A stretch of 64,000 nt of DNA from Marinobacter koreensis (GTDB taxonomy: Bacteria > Pseudomonadota > Gammaproteobacteria > Pseudomonadales > Oleiphilaceae). The DNA is taken from assembly GCF_023156285.1 (NCBI RefSeq), contig NZ_JAKZAJ010000003.1:496001-560000 (forward strand), written 5' to 3'. The translations under genes and the position numbers were made by a program. Under the pieces are notes generated by a model. The model worked only from the letters and a program-made list of their open reading frames with translations. It searched no databases and had not been told where the DNA came from. This document shows positions 40,913-51,662 of the stretch, piece by piece; positions within the stretch are counted from its first letter, which is position 1, and each line of letters starts with the position of its first letter.

Positions 40913-41491
40913 TTAGCCAGAAGCAGAAGCGGCTTCCATGCTCCCGTCAGCCGAACCGGGGTCCGGCTTTCCGGATTGTCCCGCAGGCTTCTCAGCGGGC
41001 CCCAGGAAACGCGCAAATTCATCGCCGAATGTACGCCGGGACCAGTCTTCAACGACTGCGAGATGATTGATCATGATGGATTCCCGCCACCAGGTATCCT
41101 GGGACAGCGGGGTGTATCGGGTAAAGGCAATGGCAACAATAACCACCACTACCCCACGTAACAGGCCAAACCCCATTCCGAGCACTCGATCCGTCGCAGA
41201 AAGCCCTGTCGCCCGAACGAGATGTCCGATCATGTTGTTGACGATGGCTCCGACGATGAGCGTGCCGAAAAACAGGATGGCGAACGCCGCCACAAGGCGG
41301 ACCAGCGGTGTCTCCACCGTATTTTCCAGTAGCGATTGCATCTGGGGGTGAAACGTCCGGGCGAGGATAAAGGCGGCAACCCAGGTCACCAGCGACAATG
41401 CCTCCTTGACGAACCCCCGCTTGAGACTGATCAGCGTGGAGACCGCAATGAGGACGATGATGACCCAGTCAATCCAGATCAGCGCTTCCAT
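40913..41491 (-). CDS. cvpA: CvpA family inner-membrane protein
   Basis: Membrane protein named for colicin V production; it precedes purF in many gammaproteobacteria. Four hydrophobic helices occupy about residues 5-120 (IDWVIIVLIAVSTLISLKRGFVKE is the family start, given here in part as VLIAVSTLISLKRGF). A cytoplasmic or periplasmic tail follows that is rich in Pro, Gly, Ser and Ala at the end. It is 192 residues long. Loss in enterobacteria gives envelope-stress phenotypes; the biochemical role is unknown. Confidence 0.93.
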   Translation of the reverse strand: MEALIWIDWVIIVLIAVSTLISLKRGFVKEALSLVTWVAAFILARTFHPQMQSLLENTVETPLVRLVAAFAILFFGTLIVGAIVNNMIGHLVRATGLSATDRVLGMGFGLLRGVVVVIVAIAFTRYTPLSQDTWWRESIMINHLAVVEDWSRRTFGDEFARFLGPAEKPAGQSGKPDPGSADGSMEAASASG

Positions 41492-41581
41492 GAAACTTCC
41501 GGTGGCGTAACGAAAGCGCGAATTCTATCAGGAATCCGGGCAGCGCCAAACCGCCTGTTTCCAAGAAACACCAACAAGGCG

Positions 41582-42247
41582 TTATTTGTCACCCTCGGTG
41601 ACCAGACTCTTCAGACCAAACGCCTGATCAAGTTTCTTCTTGGCCGCCTCAGCCTCGGATCTGCTGGCAAAGGGACCACTGAAGACCCGCACGAGCGTTA
41701 CGTCGCCCCGTTCCACTTCCTGAAGGTGGGAATTATACCCTTTTTCCCGCACATTATCGCGCAGACGGCGGGCATTATCCGGATTCCCGAAACTGCCCAG
41801 CTGAACCACCCATGCTCCCTTGAGCGACCCGCTGTATTCGACACTGTCAGGCGCCTGAGCGGTAGCGTCGGCGGGCGACTCGGCAGGAGATTCGGCGGAA
41901 GCAGTCGGAGCTTCGGCACTCTCAGCCGCCGGCGCACTGGCGTCGTTGGCAGGCGCGGAGGCATCGTCCTTCTCTACCAGGCGGTAGTCCGGTGCGGACG
42001 TCTCGTTACCCGACGATCCGGAGGTGGTCCCGGTGGCTGATTCGGTGGTGGTGCCTTCATCGTAGGACGGCGCGGGCGGGATATCTTCAGCAGGGGTATC
42101 CACTTCCGGGAAGGGGGGCTCTTCCGGAATCTGGATCGACGTGGTGGTACGCTCGGAATGAGGCTCATCAAAAATCATCGGCACGAAAATAACGGCCAAA
42201 GACACCAGCACCAGTGCACCGATGATCCTCTGTTTCAATCCGTCCAC
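41582..42247 (-). CDS. dedD: SPOR-domain cell-division protein, DedD-like
   Basis: Bitopic inner-membrane protein with one helix near the N-terminus (IIGALVLVSLAVIFVPMIF, about 8-26). It then has an Ala/Ser/Thr/Glu-rich periplasmic linker of about 110 residues, then a C-terminal SPOR domain (WVVQLGSFGNPDNARRLRD to VFSGPFASRSEAEAAKKKL, about 145-210) that binds denuded septal glycan. The position between folC and cvpA is the usual one for DedD. The linker is low complexity and probably disordered. Confidence 0.93.
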   Translation of the reverse strand: MDGLKQRIIGALVLVSLAVIFVPMIFDEPHSERTTTSIQIPEEPPFPEVDTPAEDIPPAPSYDEGTTTESATGTTSGSSGNETSAPDYRLVEKDDASAPANDASAPAAESAEAPTASAESPAESPADATAQAPDSVEYSGSLKGAWVVQLGSFGNPDNARRLRDNVREKGYNSHLQEVERGDVTLVRVFSGPFASRSEAEAAKKKLDQAFGLKSLVTEGDK

Positions 42248-42350
42248 GCTGTCACTCCCGTTGTCACCTGTCCAGCCTTCAAAGCGTTACTGCCGATGGT
42301 AAACGGCCCATTCCCAGAACTCAAAGCGGAACCGGCGCTATGGACAAAGT

Positions 42351-43661
42351 TTAAGATGCATTCTTTTTCAGGGCGGTCCGGGCCTGCCCCACCGTATAGA
42401 AAGATCCGGTCGCTATAATCAGGTCCGGTTCGGAAGCGGCCTGCCGGGCCTGATCCAGGGCTTCTTCCACAGACTGGCAACGATGCACGGCTGGCAGACC
42501 GGCCGCTTCCAGTCGTTGAGCGAGTGCATCGACACCCAGGCCACGAGGCACATCCAGCGGCGCGATGAACCACTCATCAACTTCCGGCGCCAGGGCCCGG
42601 GCAACACCTTCAACGTCCTTATCGCCCAGAGCCGCAAACACGGCAAAGACCTTTCCATCCGGCGCCCTGAGCCGACCCAGCTGACTCGCCAACCAGCCGG
42701 CCGCATGGGGGTTATGGCCAACGTCCACAATCACACGGGGGCTGCTGCTGATGGTTTCAAAACGACCAGGAAGGGATAACTCAGCCAGTGCCTGTTCCAC
42801 CACAGATACCGGCAGCTCCGGCTCAAGGGTCCGAACAGCCACAACCGCGGCCGCTATGCTTTTCACCGGTAACGGCCCGTCCGGCATCCGGAGAGTCTCG
42901 CCCCGGTAATTCAGCACCAACTCGCCGGTGTTGCTCTCCGGGATTTGCCGGATGGTGTAGTCCTCACCCAGCCTGGAGAGAGCGACTCGCTGGGCGTGAA
43001 CCTGCTGCAGCACCGATCTCGGCGGAGCATCGTCTGCGAATACCGCCGGGATCCCGGGACGAAGAATGCCGGCTTTCTCGAACCCGATCACTTCCCGGTC
43101 GTCGCCCAGGAAAGCAACGTGGTCGATGTCGATGGACGTAATAATTGCAAAATCGGCATCGAGAACATTGACCGCGTCCAACCGTCCGCCAAGCCCCACC
43201 TCCAGGATCCAGTCTTCAACGCCGGCCTCGGCGAATGCCACGAACGCAGCCAGGGTCCCGAATTCGAAATAGGTAAGAGAGACATTCTTACGGGCCTGTT
43301 CGACGGCATTGAATGCCCGGATAAGCCCATCGTCGTCGATATCGATGCCGGCAATGCGGACCCGTTCGTTGTACCGATGAAGATGCGGAGAGGTATAGGC
43401 TCCGGTTCGCCGGCCGGCCCGCATCAGGAGTGCCTCAAGGGCGGCAACCGTACTTCCCTTGCCGTTGGTTCCGGCTACCGTAATGATCCGGGCATTGGGT
43501 TTACGGGGAAACAGCCTGCGCAATACCAGCAGAACGCGGTCAAGGCCCAGTTCGATTTCGGTGGGGTGAATGGACTCGAGGTAGTCAAGCCATTGTTCAA
43601 GGGTGGCTGCCTCCCCCGGCGCAACCGGGGGAGTCCGGACCGAACTACTGCTCGGGGGCAT
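42351..43661 (-). CDS. folC: Bifunctional folylpolyglutamate/dihydrofolate synthase FolC
   Basis: Adds glutamate to dihydropteroate and to reduced folates. Mur-ligase fold with the P-loop [13 protein letters not shown] (about residues 62-74), [15 protein letters not shown] and [11 protein letters not shown]; the C-terminal domain has [12 protein letters not shown]. The length of 436 residues fits. The start at 43661 ([10 protein letters not shown]) has GGAAG 5 bases upstream and lies inside the accD end, giving a 17-bp overlap. The open frame extends further upstream to 43781 without a start that would make sense. Confidence 0.94.
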   Translation of the reverse strand: MPPSSSSVRTPPVAPGEAATLEQWLDYLESIHPTEIELGLDRVLLVLRRLFPRKPNARIITVAGTNGKGSTVAALEALLMRAGRRTGAYTSPHLHRYNERVRIAGIDIDDDGLIRAFNAVEQARKNVSLTYFEFGTLAAFVAFAEAGVEDWILEVGLGGRLDAVNVLDADFAIITSIDIDHVAFLGDDREVIGFEKAGILRPGIPAVFADDAPPRSVLQQVHAQRVALSRLGEDYTIRQIPESNTGELVLNYRGETLRMPDGPLPVKSIAAAVVAVRTLEPELPVSVVEQALAELSLPGRFETISSSPRVIVDVGHNPHAAGWLASQLGRLRAPDGKVFAVFAALGDKDVEGVARALAPEVDEWFIAPLDVPRGLGVDALAQRLEAAGLPAVHRCQSVEEALDQARQAASEPDLIIATGSFYTVGQARTALKKNAS

Positions 43662-44571
43662 CGTCTTCCGGCTTTTCCGTGATTTCAAATTCGATGGGTG
43701 CTTCCGTTCCAGGCTTGTCCTGGCCGGTAAACTTGGCGAGTACGTGGGCGATCCGCTCCCGCATCTGATGCCGGTGAACAATCATATCCACGGCACCATG
43801 TTCAAGCAGGAATTCGCTGCGCTGGAAGCCTTCCGGAAGCTTCTCACGGACCGTCTGTTCAATCACGCGGGGCCCGGCAAACCCGATCAACGCATTGGGC
43901 TCCGCGATGTTGAGATCGCCGAGCATCGCCAGGCTCGCTGACACCCCGCCAAAAACGGGATCGGTCATCACGGAGATATAGGGAATGCCTTCCTGCTTCA
44001 TGCGCTCAAGAACCGCCGCCGTCTTGGACATCTGCATCAGGGACAGGATGGCCTCCTGCATACGCGCACCGCCACTGGCTGAAAAACAGACAAGGGGAAT
44101 ACGCTCCCTCAGCGCCACATTGGCCGCCTGCACGAATTTCTCCCCGACAACCTGGCCCATGGAACCGCCCAGGAAATTGAACTCAAACGAGCATGCCACC
44201 AGGGGAACATTGAGCGTCGTTCCCTTCATGGCAATAAGGGCGTCTTTCTCGCCCGTGGATTTCTGGGCGTGAGAGAGACGATCCTTGTAGCGTTTGGTGT
44301 CCTTGAATTTCAGCCGATCCCACGGCTCCAGGTCGGCTGCGATCTCTTCCCGGCCGTCTTCGTCGAGGAAAATGTCCAGACGGCGACGGGCACTCAGACG
44401 CATGTGATGGTTGCATTTCGGGCAAACATCCAGGTTTTTCTCAAGTTCCGGCTTATAGAGAAACGCGCCGCATTTGGGGCACTTTTTCCAGAGACCCTCG
44501 GGAACACCGGTTCTCTGCTTGGATTCCGAGCGAATCTTGCTCGGCATGATCTTGTCCAGCCAGTTACTCAT
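43645..44571 (-). CDS. accD: Acetyl-CoA carboxylase carboxyltransferase beta subunit
   Basis: Pairs with AccA to carboxylate acetyl-CoA for fatty acid synthesis. The N-terminal zinc ribbon is Cys31-x2-Cys34-x15-Cys50-x2-Cys53. The crotonase-like carboxyltransferase domain shows [24 protein letters not shown] and [11 protein letters not shown]. It is 308 residues long. The acidic C-terminus ([10 protein letters not shown]) overlaps the folC start. It lies about 45 bp after trpA. Confidence 0.97.
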   Translation of the reverse strand: MSNWLDKIMPSKIRSESKQRTGVPEGLWKKCPKCGAFLYKPELEKNLDVCPKCNHHMRLSARRRLDIFLDEDGREEIAADLEPWDRLKFKDTKRYKDRLSHAQKSTGEKDALIAMKGTTLNVPLVACSFEFNFLGGSMGQVVGEKFVQAANVALRERIPLVCFSASGGARMQEAILSLMQMSKTAAVLERMKQEGIPYISVMTDPVFGGVSASLAMLGDLNIAEPNALIGFAGPRVIEQTVREKLPEGFQRSEFLLEHGAVDMIVHRHQMRERIAHVLAKFTGQDKPGTEAPIEFEITEKPEDDAPEQ

Positions 44572-44616
44572 GATTCAATCCTGTCCGTTGAGGCCTGCCT
44601 GCCCGGAATTAACTGC

Positions 44617-45429
44617 TCAGGAAGCCAGGCTATCCAGTGCTTCGCGCATTGGGTGGAGCAAATCGGTCAAAGCTCGCTTGAGTTCAGCCGTATCTGCCTG
44701 ATTTCTGGCTATTGTATCGACCAAAACACTACCAACAATTACACCATCGGATACCCGACCGACCGCAGCCGCCGTCTCCGCGTCGCGGATTCCGAATCCG
44801 ACACCCACCGGGAGCGCCGTCATTTCGTGGATGTGAGCCACTTTTGATGCGACTTCGTCGACATTGATTCTGGCGGCGCCGGTCACACCCTTGAATGAAA
44901 CATAGTACACATAGCCGGAAGAGTGCTCGCTGATCGCCCGAATCCGATCATCCGTGGTGGTCGGCGCCAGCAGGAAGATGGCGTCAAGCTTACGCTGGGT
45001 AAACAGCGGCGCAACGTCGTCGGCCTCCTCAGGCGGAAGATCCACGGTCAGGATGCCATCAACCCCCGAATCCACGGCGGCATCGGCAAACGCTTCATAC
45101 CCCATCGCTTCCATAGGGTTCAGATAGCCCATCAACACGACCGGGGTCCTGGCATCGGTTTCCCGGAAGGTTTTGACCATACCCAGCACCTGTCGGAGCG
45201 AGGTACCGTGTTTCAGAGCCCTTTCACAGGCCAGTTGAATTACCGGGCCATCCGCCATCGGATCGGAGAACGGCACGCCTAACTCGATGATGTCGGCTCC
45301 CGCTTCTACCAGCGTGTGCATCAGTTCTACCGTGACATCCGGATGCGGATCACCTGCGGTAATGTAAGGAATCAGCGCCTTGCGCCCCTGTCCTTTGAGG
45401 GTTTTCAGTACCGCTTCAATTCGGCTCAT
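44617..45429 (-). CDS. trpA: Tryptophan synthase alpha chain
   Basis: Splits indole-3-glycerol phosphate to indole, which is channelled to TrpB. The TIM barrel has the catalytic Glu49 ([10 protein letters not shown]) and Asp60 (PMADGP), both at E. coli numbering, and the phosphate-binding GFGI region near 212. It is 270 residues long. It follows trpB by 13 bp. Confidence 0.97.
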   Translation of the reverse strand: MSRIEAVLKTLKGQGRKALIPYITAGDPHPDVTVELMHTLVEAGADIIELGVPFSDPMADGPVIQLACERALKHGTSLRQVLGMVKTFRETDARTPVVLMGYLNPMEAMGYEAFADAAVDSGVDGILTVDLPPEEADDVAPLFTQRKLDAIFLLAPTTTDDRIRAISEHSSGYVYYVSFKGVTGAARINVDEVASKVAHIHEMTALPVGVGFGIRDAETAAAVGRVSDGVIVGSVLVDTIARNQADTAELKRALTDLLHPMREALDSLAS

Positions 45430-45442
45430 GCCCGCTCCCTAA

Positions 45443-46663
45443 TCAAATCTCGATGCCATCAAGGTTGGCAATAGTATGGATATCTTTGTCGCCCCGACCG
45501 GAAATGTTGATCACCAACATCTGATCCTTGTCCATTTCCGCAGCCAGCTTGACGCCATAGGCGACGGCATGGGCGGTTTCCAGGGCCGGCATGATACCTT
45601 CAACCCGGGTCAGTTTCCGGAATCCGTCAAGGGCCTCTTCGTCCGTTACCGACACGTAGTTTGCCCGCCCGATGTCCTTGAGCCAGGCGTGCTCGGGACC
45701 GACGCCCGGATAATCCAGTCCGGCGCTCACCGAATGGGTGCCGGCAATCTGGCCATTCTCGTCTTCCATCAGATAGGTCCGGTTTCCGTGCAAAACACCC
45801 GGGCGACCGGCACACAACGGCGCCGCATGCTGCCCGCTGGCAATCCCAAGACCACCCGCTTCAACGCCGTACAATTCAACATTTTCGTCTGCGAGGAACG
45901 GATGGAACATACCAATCGCGTTGGAGCCACCGCCCACACACGCCACAAGCGCATCCGGAAGCTTGCCCACCTTATCCATAGCCTGGCTTCGTATCTCACG
46001 ACCGATCACTGACTGGAAATCCCTCACCAGCATCGGATAGGGATGCGGCCCGGCGACGGTACCAATGATGTAAAAGGTATCATCGACGTTGGTCACCCAG
46101 TCCCGCATGGCATCATTCATGGCATCCTTGAGCGTGCGCGTACCGCTTTGAACCGCATGCACCTCGGCACCCAGCAGTTTCATCCGGAACACGTTGAGCG
46201 ACTGTCTCTGAACGTCCTCGGCACCCATGAAGACATGGCATTCCAGGCCGAGCCTTGCACAAACCGTTGCCGTTGCCACGCCATGCTGGCCAGCCCCGGT
46301 TTCCGCGATGATCCGCTTCTTGCCGAGAAACGCCGCCAGGAGGGCCTGCCCGATGGTGTTGTTCACCTTGTGTGCGCCGGTGTGGTTCAGATCTTCGCGT
46401 TTCAGCCAGATCTGGGCACCTCCGGTTTCACGGGTCAGCCGCTCGGCAAAATACAGGGGGCTTGGGCGACCGACATAGTCAGCCAGATCCTTGTCAAACT
46501 TTGCCTGGAATTCAGGATCCTGTTTGAGCTGAAGGTATTCCTTCTCCAGCGTCATCAGCGAATCCATCAGGGTTTCGGATACAAACCGTCCGCCAAAGGC
46601 ACCGAAGTGACCCCGTGCATCAGGAAGTGCGCTCAGCATTTCTTCAGTCAGTTTTACAGACAC
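45443..46663 (-). CDS. trpB: Tryptophan synthase beta chain
   Basis: PLP enzyme joining indole to serine. The Schiff-base lysine is Lys99 in [18 protein letters not shown] (about 243-250) binds the phosphate. The start was set at GTG 46663: GAGG lies 6 bases upstream and the resulting N-terminus ([14 protein letters not shown]) fits the family, giving 406 residues. It overlaps the trpF end by 20 bp in another frame. The ATG at 46741 lies within trpF and would add 26 unlikely residues. Confidence 0.96.
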   Translation of the reverse strand: MSVKLTEEMLSALPDARGHFGAFGGRFVSETLMDSLMTLEKEYLQLKQDPEFQAKFDKDLADYVGRPSPLYFAERLTRETGGAQIWLKREDLNHTGAHKVNNTIGQALLAAFLGKKRIIAETGAGQHGVATATVCARLGLECHVFMGAEDVQRQSLNVFRMKLLGAEVHAVQSGTRTLKDAMNDAMRDWVTNVDDTFYIIGTVAGPHPYPMLVRDFQSVIGREIRSQAMDKVGKLPDALVACVGGGSNAIGMFHPFLADENVELYGVEAGGLGIASGQHAAPLCAGRPGVLHGNRTYLMEDENGQIAGTHSVSAGLDYPGVGPEHAWLKDIGRANYVSVTDEEALDGFRKLTRVEGIMPALETAHAVAYGVKLAAEMDKDQMLVINISGRGDKDIHTIANLDGIEI

Positions 46664-47273
46664 GGTGAACCTCTTTGATGAAATCGGAAATTTTCTGGAT
46701 ATCCTTGATGCCCTTGCTACGCTCGACGCCGCCACTGACATCCACAGCCCATGGCTTCACCCGTGTTACGGCGTCGGCTACGTTAGCAGATGACAATCCG
46801 CCGGCCAATATAAGGGGCATGGGGCGACGGGCCGGGATCAGGCCCCAGTTAAACGATTGTCCCGTTCCTCCGAACTTGTCCGGGGCCCAGGCGTCAACCA
46901 GCAGACCGCTTGCGCCCTTATAATCGGAAAATGCCTGTTCGATCTGGCCTTCCTCACGTACCCGGACCGCCTTTATCCATCGACGTCCGAAGCTGCGGCA
47001 GAATTCCGGGGATTCGTCGCCATGGAACTGAAGCAGGTCCAGAGGCACCCGACTGAGCACCTCGTTTACGAAATCCGGTTGTGGGTTCACGAACAGCCCC
47101 ACGGCCGATACGAACGCCGGAACTTCCCTGGCCAGAGCCACCGCATGATCCACAGTCACCGACCTGGGGCTGGGCTCGAAAAACACGAATCCCACGGCAT
47201 CTGCGCCGCAACCGACAGCGGCACTGACGTCTTCAGGACGGGTCAATCCGCAGATTTTGACACGAGTGCTCAT
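46644..47273 (-). CDS. trpF: Phosphoribosylanthranilate isomerase
   Basis: Amadori rearrangement step of tryptophan synthesis, as a stand-alone 209-residue TIM barrel (not fused to TrpC). Motifs: [11 protein letters not shown] with the catalytic cysteine near residue 8, [31 protein letters not shown] and AVDVSGGVE. It overlaps truA by 4 bp upstream and trpB by 20 bp downstream, so truA-trpF-trpB are tightly coupled. Confidence 0.96.
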   Translation of the reverse strand: MSTRVKICGLTRPEDVSAAVGCGADAVGFVFFEPSPRSVTVDHAVALAREVPAFVSAVGLFVNPQPDFVNEVLSRVPLDLLQFHGDESPEFCRSFGRRWIKAVRVREEGQIEQAFSDYKGASGLLVDAWAPDKFGGTGQSFNWGLIPARRPMPLILAGGLSSANVADAVTRVKPWAVDVSGGVERSKGIKDIQKISDFIKEVHRVCKTD

Positions 47274-48178
47274 GAGCCGCCTTTCGCCTGTTTCGGGTGG
47301 ATGTGAGTGGGCTCGATCGGTCGATTGTCATCATTCTGGAACCAGGGCGACACGAAACCCGGGCCACACTCCGCGCTGGGTATTCCATACTGTGAAGGAT
47401 ACCCCACATCGACCAGGTAAAGCCCGTCCGGCGGCGCGGTAACACCAGCGAGCCGTCGATCCCGGGAAGCCAGAACCTCGTCGATCCATTCCGGAGATTG
47501 AAGCCCCTGGCCAACCGCCATCAGTGCCCCGGCGATGTTGCGCACCATGTGATGAAGGAACGCATTGGCCTGTACATCAATTACGATGAATGAACCTCTT
47601 CGGGTTACCGAAATTTGCTCCAGAAAGCGGACAGGCGTTCGGGATTGGCACCCCGCGGCGCGGAACGACGTAAAATCGTGTTCACCGACCAGTACCTGGG
47701 CCGCCCGGTGCATGACCTCGGTGTCCAGCGGGCGGAACGTCCAGCTGACCTGGCCGCGCAGGATGCCCGGACGGACCGGATGGTTGTAGATGATGTATCG
47801 GTAGCGGCGATAAACAGCGGAAAACCGGGCATGGAAATCATCAACCCCCTGCCCCGCCCAATGCACCGCAATATCGTCGGGCAAGGCGGTATTGATTCCC
47901 ATGACCCAGGACCGCAGATTCCTGACCGAGCCGGTATCAAAATGGGCAATCTGATAGCTCGCGTGAACGCCCGCATCGGTACGCCCGGCACAGACAAGCT
48001 CTACCGGTTGGTCGGCCACCCGGGATACAGCCCTGGCAAGTTCACCTTCAACGGAGCGCACACCGGACTTCTGCATCTGCCAACCGTGAAAGGCCCGGCC
48101 GTCGTATTCGAAGGCCAACGCCACACGGCCATTGCCGATTGGCGTCTCTGTCGTCAGTTGTTGCAGTTGCTGGAACAA
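47270..48178 (-). CDS. truA: tRNA pseudouridine(38-40) synthase TruA
   Basis: Modifies the anticodon stem-loop of many tRNAs. The catalytic aspartate is Asp68 in [11 protein letters not shown]. Other landmarks are [15 protein letters not shown] near the start and [15 protein letters not shown] (about 205-219). The only start codon between the upstream in-frame stop and the conserved core is TTG at 48178, preceded by a weak GGAAA; a GTG 18 codons later is the fallback but has no Shine-Dalgarno. It is 302 residues long, with a C-terminal extension of about 35 residues beyond the usual end. It lies just after the fimV terminator. Confidence 0.94.
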   Translation of the reverse strand: MFQQLQQLTTETPIGNGRVALAFEYDGRAFHGWQMQKSGVRSVEGELARAVSRVADQPVELVCAGRTDAGVHASYQIAHFDTGSVRNLRSWVMGINTALPDDIAVHWAGQGVDDFHARFSAVYRRYRYIIYNHPVRPGILRGQVSWTFRPLDTEVMHRAAQVLVGEHDFTSFRAAGCQSRTPVRFLEQISVTRRGSFIVIDVQANAFLHHMVRNIAGALMAVGQGLQSPEWIDEVLASRDRRLAGVTAPPDGLYLVDVGYPSQYGIPSAECGPGFVSPWFQNDDNRPIEPTHIHPKQAKGGS

Positions 48179-48204
48179 AAGGAATTTCCGAAAAAAACCG
48201 TGCT

Positions 48205-48251
48205 ACAAAAACAAAGCGCCGGCTTTACCCGGTAAACCCGGAGCCGGCGCT
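48205..48251 (-). terminator. Terminator between fimV and truA
   Basis: On the minus strand a 10-bp stem AGCGCCGGCT / AGCCGGCGCT is followed by TTGTTTTTG, about 28 bp after the fimV stop. truA begins only about 27 bp further on, so either the terminator leaks or truA has a promoter inside fimV. Confidence 0.75.
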
Positions 48252-48278
48252 CGTCACCAATGCAGCGATTATAACGGA

Positions 48279-51200
48279 TCAGGACAGATTTTTAAGGAGA
48301 TCCTGCGCTTCCGTTTTCTGCTCATCATTTCCTTCCAGGGCCACCTCTTCGAGGATATCCCTGGCACCATCACTGTCACCCATCTCGATGTAGGCACGGG
48401 CGAGATCCAGTTTGGTTGCTGCTTCGTCGGTTCCGGCCAGGAAATCGAAATCGTCGTCGTCGCCGAGATCACTCTCGTCCAAATCATACGACTGGGGCTT
48501 CGCTTCGGGCGCTTCCGACTCTTCGCTGACTTCTTCACTGGCTACCGGAACTTCTTCCTCGGACAGATCATCGGCAGAGGGAGATTCCTGCTCAGCCAGA
48601 TTTTCGAGAGACCCAAGATCGCCCAATTCCTCAGTGTCGGCCACTTCCTGCTCGGCACTGGGCTCTTCGCCCTCACCCAGAAGATCGCCCTCGCTCAGTG
48701 TATCCTCGAGACCCAGCTCCTCATCGAGTTCCGGAGTCTCTTCCTCGCCGTGGTTGGTGCTATCGGCGGAATCAGAGAATTCCTCCATCAATGCGAGGTC
48801 TTCATCAGAAACGTCCAGCTCCAGGTCGTCGAGGGAGGACTCTTCCATTTCCTCGCCACCGAGCTCTTCCTCATCATCGGCCACTTTGTCGAGTTCGGCA
48901 TCAAGCTCGTCAAGGAAGGACTCATCCAGGCCATCAAACTCCTGCTCGGCGCTGGTTTCGTCGCCCAGATCTTCCGCAGATCCAGTTTCCTCGGACTCAG
49001 AGGCAATATCAGCTTCTCCGAGATCAGTGGCGGTTTCTTCGGCAGTGTCCTCGAGCTCACCAAGGTCGAAATCGAGACTCAGATCCTCTTCTTTCTCTTC
49101 AGAGGATGCCGGCTGCTCTCCCTGCTCCTCAAGATCGATTTCCAGAGAGGAGTAGTCCGTTTCTTCCAGATCACTGGTCTCTTCACCGGCGTCGGATTCT
49201 TCTGACGCCTCTTCCTGCTCCGGCATCTCGAATTCGATCATGTCATCGCGCTGATCGGTCGCCGCTTCCTCTGACGAGGATTCAGCTTGCTCGACTTCGC
49301 TCAGGTCGAAATCGGACATATCCGAATCAAAGTCGCCGAACGCGTTCTCGACTTCGTCCTCTTTGCTCGAATCATACTGATCAGCAAGGAGCTCATCGGA
49401 AATATCCATGTCCTCTTCGGCGGAAGCCTCAGAATCGGATGTTTCGGCGGTCTCCTCACCAGACCCGAAAGAGTCCGAACGCAACTGGGATTCGAGATCG
49501 TCAATGCTGGGCATCGCCTCGGCCTCTTCCAGGCGCTCCCGCAAAACGCTGGCTTCGGCGAGGGCGTGCTCATCGTCGAGCGCCTCGATTTCACCATACT
49601 GCTTTTCGAAGGAGTCCCGGTCCTGGCTATCCGCATACACGCCCAGAAGCTTCAGACGCAGGTCGGTGCGGCTCGGCTCCCGGGAAATCGCCGTCTCCAG
49701 GGTTTGCGCTGCCTGGTCGTGGCGACCATAGGCAATGTAGGCGTCGGCCTCGGAGATTGCATCCCCCTCACCGGGCTTTTCCGTTTCCTCTTCGTCGAGG
49801 CTCAGATCAAACGAATCTGCACCATCCTCATTCTCACTATTGAGCTGCTCGTAAAATGCTTTTTCCCGGTTGGCGTTCCTGCGGGCCAACAGCAGTAGCA
49901 GCAGCAACAGAACAATCAAACCACCGCCAAGGCCGATCTGATACATCGGATTGTTCAGGATTCTGTCGATGATGTTGGCGGGGAAGCCCTTTTCCTGTGC
50001 TGCCGGTTGAGCCGCCGCAGGCTGGCTTTCCGGCTGGGCAGACTCCGAGTTGCTTGCAGTCCCGACCTGGGACTGAGCGGTCTCCGGCGATTCACTGGCC
50101 GACGGCTGAGCCGGCTCCTGCGTTGTCGGTTCTGCCGTATCGGCCTCCGCCTGCGTTTCGGTCATGGCGGTTTGGGGTTGCTCCCCCTGGCCGGTTTCAG
50201 ATGCAGCTTCTGGCGCGGCACCTGTATCAGTCATCGCTGGTTCGCCCTGAGCGGACTCGGGTTCGCCGGACGCGGCTGCCTCTGGCTGATCTGAGCTCTC
50301 GGACATCGCGCCCTGATCAGGAGCCGTCTCGGCTACGTCGGTGCCGGTATCCGCCTGCGGGGAACCCGACGTGGCAGATTGGGCCTGGTCCTGCTCTCCA
50401 GTCATCTGCTGGAGGTCCGCCAACTGGCTGTTCTTCAGCTCAAGCAAACGCTGGAGGGTCTGAACCTGATCCTGCAGATCTTCGACGCGACTGTTGAGAT
50501 CGGCATTTTCACGTCGCGCGCTCTCCAGTTCTTCCATAGCCACTGCGTTTCCGGCGTCGACACCGCCCGGCAGTTTACTGTCACCACCGGCAGAGCCACC
50601 ATCGGCTGTGTCTTTGGCGCCCTTGTTATCGGCAACAAGGAGCTTGAGCTCATCGCCGCCAGACGACGCCGCGGCAGTGCCCTGACTGGGCTTATTGGTC
50701 GCGGTCGCATCCACGGTACGCTTCGGAGACTTGAACTCTTCATTCTGCTGACTGACCAGACGCGTTGCTTCCGCGCGGCTGCGCCGCTGAATCTGTTCAA
50801 GTGACGGAATACGGAGTACCTCTCCCCGCTTCAGGCGGTTGATATTGCCGCCCATAAAGGCATCGGGGTTCTGGTCCTGGAGGGCGAGCATGACCTGCTG
50901 CATCGAGACGCTGTTATTCGGGCGGACCTGAGCAGCAATGGTCCACAGCGTGTCGGAAGGTCCGGTGGGACCGAAGGTGTCCGCGGCATAACGGCCTGAA
51001 TCGGCCATTGCAGTTTCCGCCTGCGCCTGGCGGCGTACAGACTCACGACTCCTTGCAGGCTCGGTCCGGCTGGTGCTTGCGGCAGGCGTGGTAGGAGCAG
51101 CGACCTGTTCCTTGACGCCGGACTGCTCAGCGTAGACGGGGGGATCGACGAGAACCGCGTATTCCCTCATCAGGCGGCCGTTCGGCCAGGTCAGCTCGAG

Positions 51201-51530
51201 CAGGAAGTTCAGGTAGGGCTCGCGAAGCGGCTCCCTGGACGAGACGTTCACAACCAGGTTGCCGTCCGTACCCGTCACCACCTCGAAACGGAGCTTACTC
51301 AGAAACTGGCTGCGATCGAGGCCCACTCTCTCGTAGGCGGACTCCGGGGCCAGGTTGACGAAGACATCGCCGGGACTGACACCCTCGCTCTGCGGCAGAA
51401 CAATCTCCGCATCCAACGGCTCGTTCAGATAGGACTGAAGTTCAATCTCTCCAAGGCCAAGGGCCTGTGCGACGCCGGAACCGAGCCCTCCCGCCAGAGC
51501 CAGTGCAACCGCAAGCTTGCGTACCTTCAT
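48279..51530 (-). CDS. fimV: FimV, polar peptidoglycan-binding hub protein
   Basis: Inner-membrane hub for type IV pili, cell polarity and cAMP control in P. aeruginosa. The 1083-residue protein has, in order, a signal peptide (MKVRKLAVALALAGGLGS to AQA), the FimV N-terminal domain (LGLGEIELQSYLNEPLDAEI, about 25-44), a LysM-like peptidoglycan segment around 190-250 (DTLWTIAAQVRPNNSVS), a coiled coil (about 325-380), and a Ser/Ala/Gln/Pro-rich linker. One transmembrane helix (about 525-545, IGLGGGLIVLLLLLLLLA) follows, then a very acidic cytoplasmic region of about 500 residues. It closes with the TPR-like FimV C-terminal motif (TKLDLARAYIEMGDSDGARD). The start at 51530 has GGAAA upstream. 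Confidence 0.93.
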   Translation of the reverse strand: MKVRKLAVALALAGGLGSGVAQALGLGEIELQSYLNEPLDAEIVLPQSEGVSPGDVFVNLAPESAYERVGLDRSQFLSKLRFEVVTGTDGNLVVNVSSREPLREPYLNFLLELTWPNGRLMREYAVLVDPPVYAEQSGVKEQVAAPTTPAASTSRTEPARSRESVRRQAQAETAMADSGRYAADTFGPTGPSDTLWTIAAQVRPNNSVSMQQVMLALQDQNPDAFMGGNINRLKRGEVLRIPSLEQIQRRSRAEATRLVSQQNEEFKSPKRTVDATATNKPSQGTAAASSGGDELKLLVADNKGAKDTADGGSAGGDSKLPGGVDAGNAVAMEELESARRENADLNSRVEDLQDQVQTLQRLLELKNSQLADLQQMTGEQDQAQSATSGSPQADTGTDVAETAPDQGAMSESSDQPEAAASGEPESAQGEPAMTDTGAAPEAASETGQGEQPQTAMTETQAEADTAEPTTQEPAQPSASESPETAQSQVGTASNSESAQPESQPAAAQPAAQEKGFPANIIDRILNNPMYQIGLGGGLIVLLLLLLLLARRNANREKAFYEQLNSENEDGADSFDLSLDEEETEKPGEGDAISEADAYIAYGRHDQAAQTLETAISREPSRTDLRLKLLGVYADSQDRDSFEKQYGEIEALDDEHALAEASVLRERLEEAEAMPSIDDLESQLRSDSFGSGEETAETSDSEASAEEDMDISDELLADQYDSSKEDEVENAFGDFDSDMSDFDLSEVEQAESSSEEAATDQRDDMIEFEMPEQEEASEESDAGEETSDLEETDYSSLEIDLEEQGEQPASSEEKEEDLSLDFDLGELEDTAEETATDLGEADIASESEETGSAEDLGDETSAEQEFDGLDESFLDELDAELDKVADDEEELGGEEMEESSLDDLELDVSDEDLALMEEFSDSADSTNHGEEETPELDEELGLEDTLSEGDLLGEGEEPSAEQEVADTEELGDLGSLENLAEQESPSADDLSEEEVPVASEEVSEESEAPEAKPQSYDLDESDLGDDDDFDFLAGTDEAATKLDLARAYIEMGDSDGARDILEEVALEGNDEQKTEAQDLLKNLS

Positions 51531-51619
51531 GCTTTTTCCTTTCCAGTCTCCGTTATTCGTTGCTGCTTTCATTCAAACAGAATCGGATGAGGTTGGATGA
51601 CTTCCGTCTGGATATTGTT

Positions 51620-51648
51620 CGTTATTATGTCGTTATTTTAATAGTCAA
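51620..51648 (-). promoter_or_regulatory. Candidate sigma70 promoter for fimV
   Basis: On the minus strand TTGACT (complement of 51643-51648) has ATAACG 17 bp downstream, or TAATAA at 15 bp. It lies in strongly AT-rich sequence about 90-115 bp before the fimV ATG. Confidence 0.45.
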
Positions 51649-51662
51649 TTTCGCAAGTATTG

